From assembly GCA_002440975.1 (NCBI GenBank), contig DJWN01000111.1, forward strand, positions 2,223-13,558: a stretch of 11,336 nt of DNA, in the 5' to 3' direction. Each line of letters opens with the position of its first letter. Within the stretch, counting starts at the first letter, position 1. Below, in pieces: positions 10,909 to 11,336 of this stretch. The notes beneath the pieces are model-generated. The model was given only the letters and a program-made list of their open reading frames with translations. It did no database searches and was not told the origin of the DNA. Source of the DNA: Bacteroidales bacterium UBA6229 (GTDB taxonomy: Bacteria > Bacteroidota > Bacteroidia > Bacteroidales > F082). Made by a program: the position numbers and the translations under genes.

Positions 10909-11336
10909 ATGAATTTCAAAACTTTCACTTTTTTACTTTTGACAGGCTTTTTGGCAATTTTTCTTAGTTCATGCGACAAAGAAAATGACGAACCAAAAAC
11001 TGCCAACCTTCAAATTGATATGCTTCATCATGTAAACAATGATTTGCTCAAATTCAACGAGTTGATTTACGAAAATGATTTTGGAAATCAATACAGCGTT
11101 TCCCGTTTGCAGTACTTCGTTTCTGATTTTGAGTTCGTACATGAGGATGGCCAGACTTTTAAAGTTGATACCGCTTTTTATGTGGATGGGCTTGTGCCAG
11201 AAACACTTAGCCTAAAAACAGATTTGCAAATTCCTTATGGTAATTATACGGCCGTACGTTTTGTTTTTGGTTTGGACGAAGCCCGAAACACCAATGGTGC
11301 CTATCCCAATCCTCCCGAAAACAATATGGAATGGCC
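10909..11336 (+). CDS. MbnP-family surface lipoprotein, 5' end only (partial at right edge)
   Basis: The visible 142 codons start with a lipoprotein signal peptide: MNFKTF, a hydrophobic core (8-18), and the lipobox FLSSC with lipidated C22. The residues that follow, DKENDEP, are acidic with a Lys at +2, like the lipoprotein export signal that sends Bacteroidota lipoproteins to the cell surface. The mature part has VSRLQYFVSDFEFVHEDG (about 64-81) and later YGNYTAVRFVFGLDEARNTNG. This matches the MbnP family (PF20243), copper-associated proteins often next to a dihaem MbnH or TonB-dependent receptors. Assignment to copper is family knowledge only. The gene has its own promoter after the repeat-filled spacer and is probably not part of the large operon. 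Confidence 0.75.
   Translation, partial: MNFKTFTFLLLTGFLAIFLSSCDKENDEPKTANLQIDMLHHVNNDLLKFNELIYENDFGNQYSVSRLQYFVSDFEFVHEDGQTFKVDTAFYVDGLVPETLSLKTDLQIPYGNYTAVRFVFGLDEARNTNGAYPNPPENNMEW

Overview
The window looks like chromosomal DNA from an anaerobic member of the Bacteroidota. The evidence is a perfect Bacteroidota -7 box (TATCTTTG) on the minus strand, TTG/TAnnTTTG-like promoters, starts that mostly lack a Shine-Dalgarno sequence, short palindromic repeats with a GTCCC...GGGAC core, and a lipoprotein whose first residues after the lipobox cysteine resemble the Bacteroidota surface-export signal. Oxygen-sensitive proteins dominate (at least seven predicted [4Fe-4S] sites), which points to anaerobic life.

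Layout. (1) Positions 1-166 hold the 5' end of a minus-strand gene that leaves the left edge (DUF2779/PD-(D/E)XK-like). (2) Positions 167-458 are non-coding but not empty. They hold a compact multi-helix fold ending in an intrinsic terminator (234-394, candidate structured RNA). Next comes a predicted promoter with two near-identical 16-bp palindromes, one in its spacer and one over the likely transcription start. (3) Positions 459-10416 hold fifteen plus-strand genes with overlaps or very small gaps, closed by a strong terminator at 10481-10509, so probably one operon. (4) Positions 10417-10908 are a 490-bp spacer carrying palindromic repeats. (5) Positions 10909-11336 are the start of an MbnP-family lipoprotein gene cut by the right edge.

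Operon order: DUF134 regulator; NifX-like protein A; two tiny Gly/Arg-rich DUF5320 proteins; NifX-like protein B with a His tail; DUF89 metal-dependent phosphatase-like protein; ZIP metal transporter; CGGC-domain protein; two MinD-type ATPases, each with a 2x[4Fe-4S] ferredoxin insertion; NifX-like protein C; zinc-ribbon/ferredoxin fusion; OYE/FadH-like flavin/Fe-S oxidoreductase; corrinoid adenosyltransferase; CoA-disulfide-reductase-like flavoprotein.

How it may work together (inference). NifX/NifB-type small proteins bind metal clusters. Together with paired Fe-S MinD ATPases they recall the Orange Protein (ORP, Mo-Cu cluster) operons of Desulfovibrio. Here the set is expanded with a metal importer, a His-tailed NifX protein, several Cys-rich proteins and a redox tail. 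A reasonable reading is an assembly or storage system for a metal-sulfide cofactor, controlled by the DUF134 protein through the twin palindromes. No nitrogenase structural or nif maturation genes are present, so nitrogen fixation is not implied. The metal, the client protein and the roles of the corrinoid and redox genes cannot be told from the sequence.
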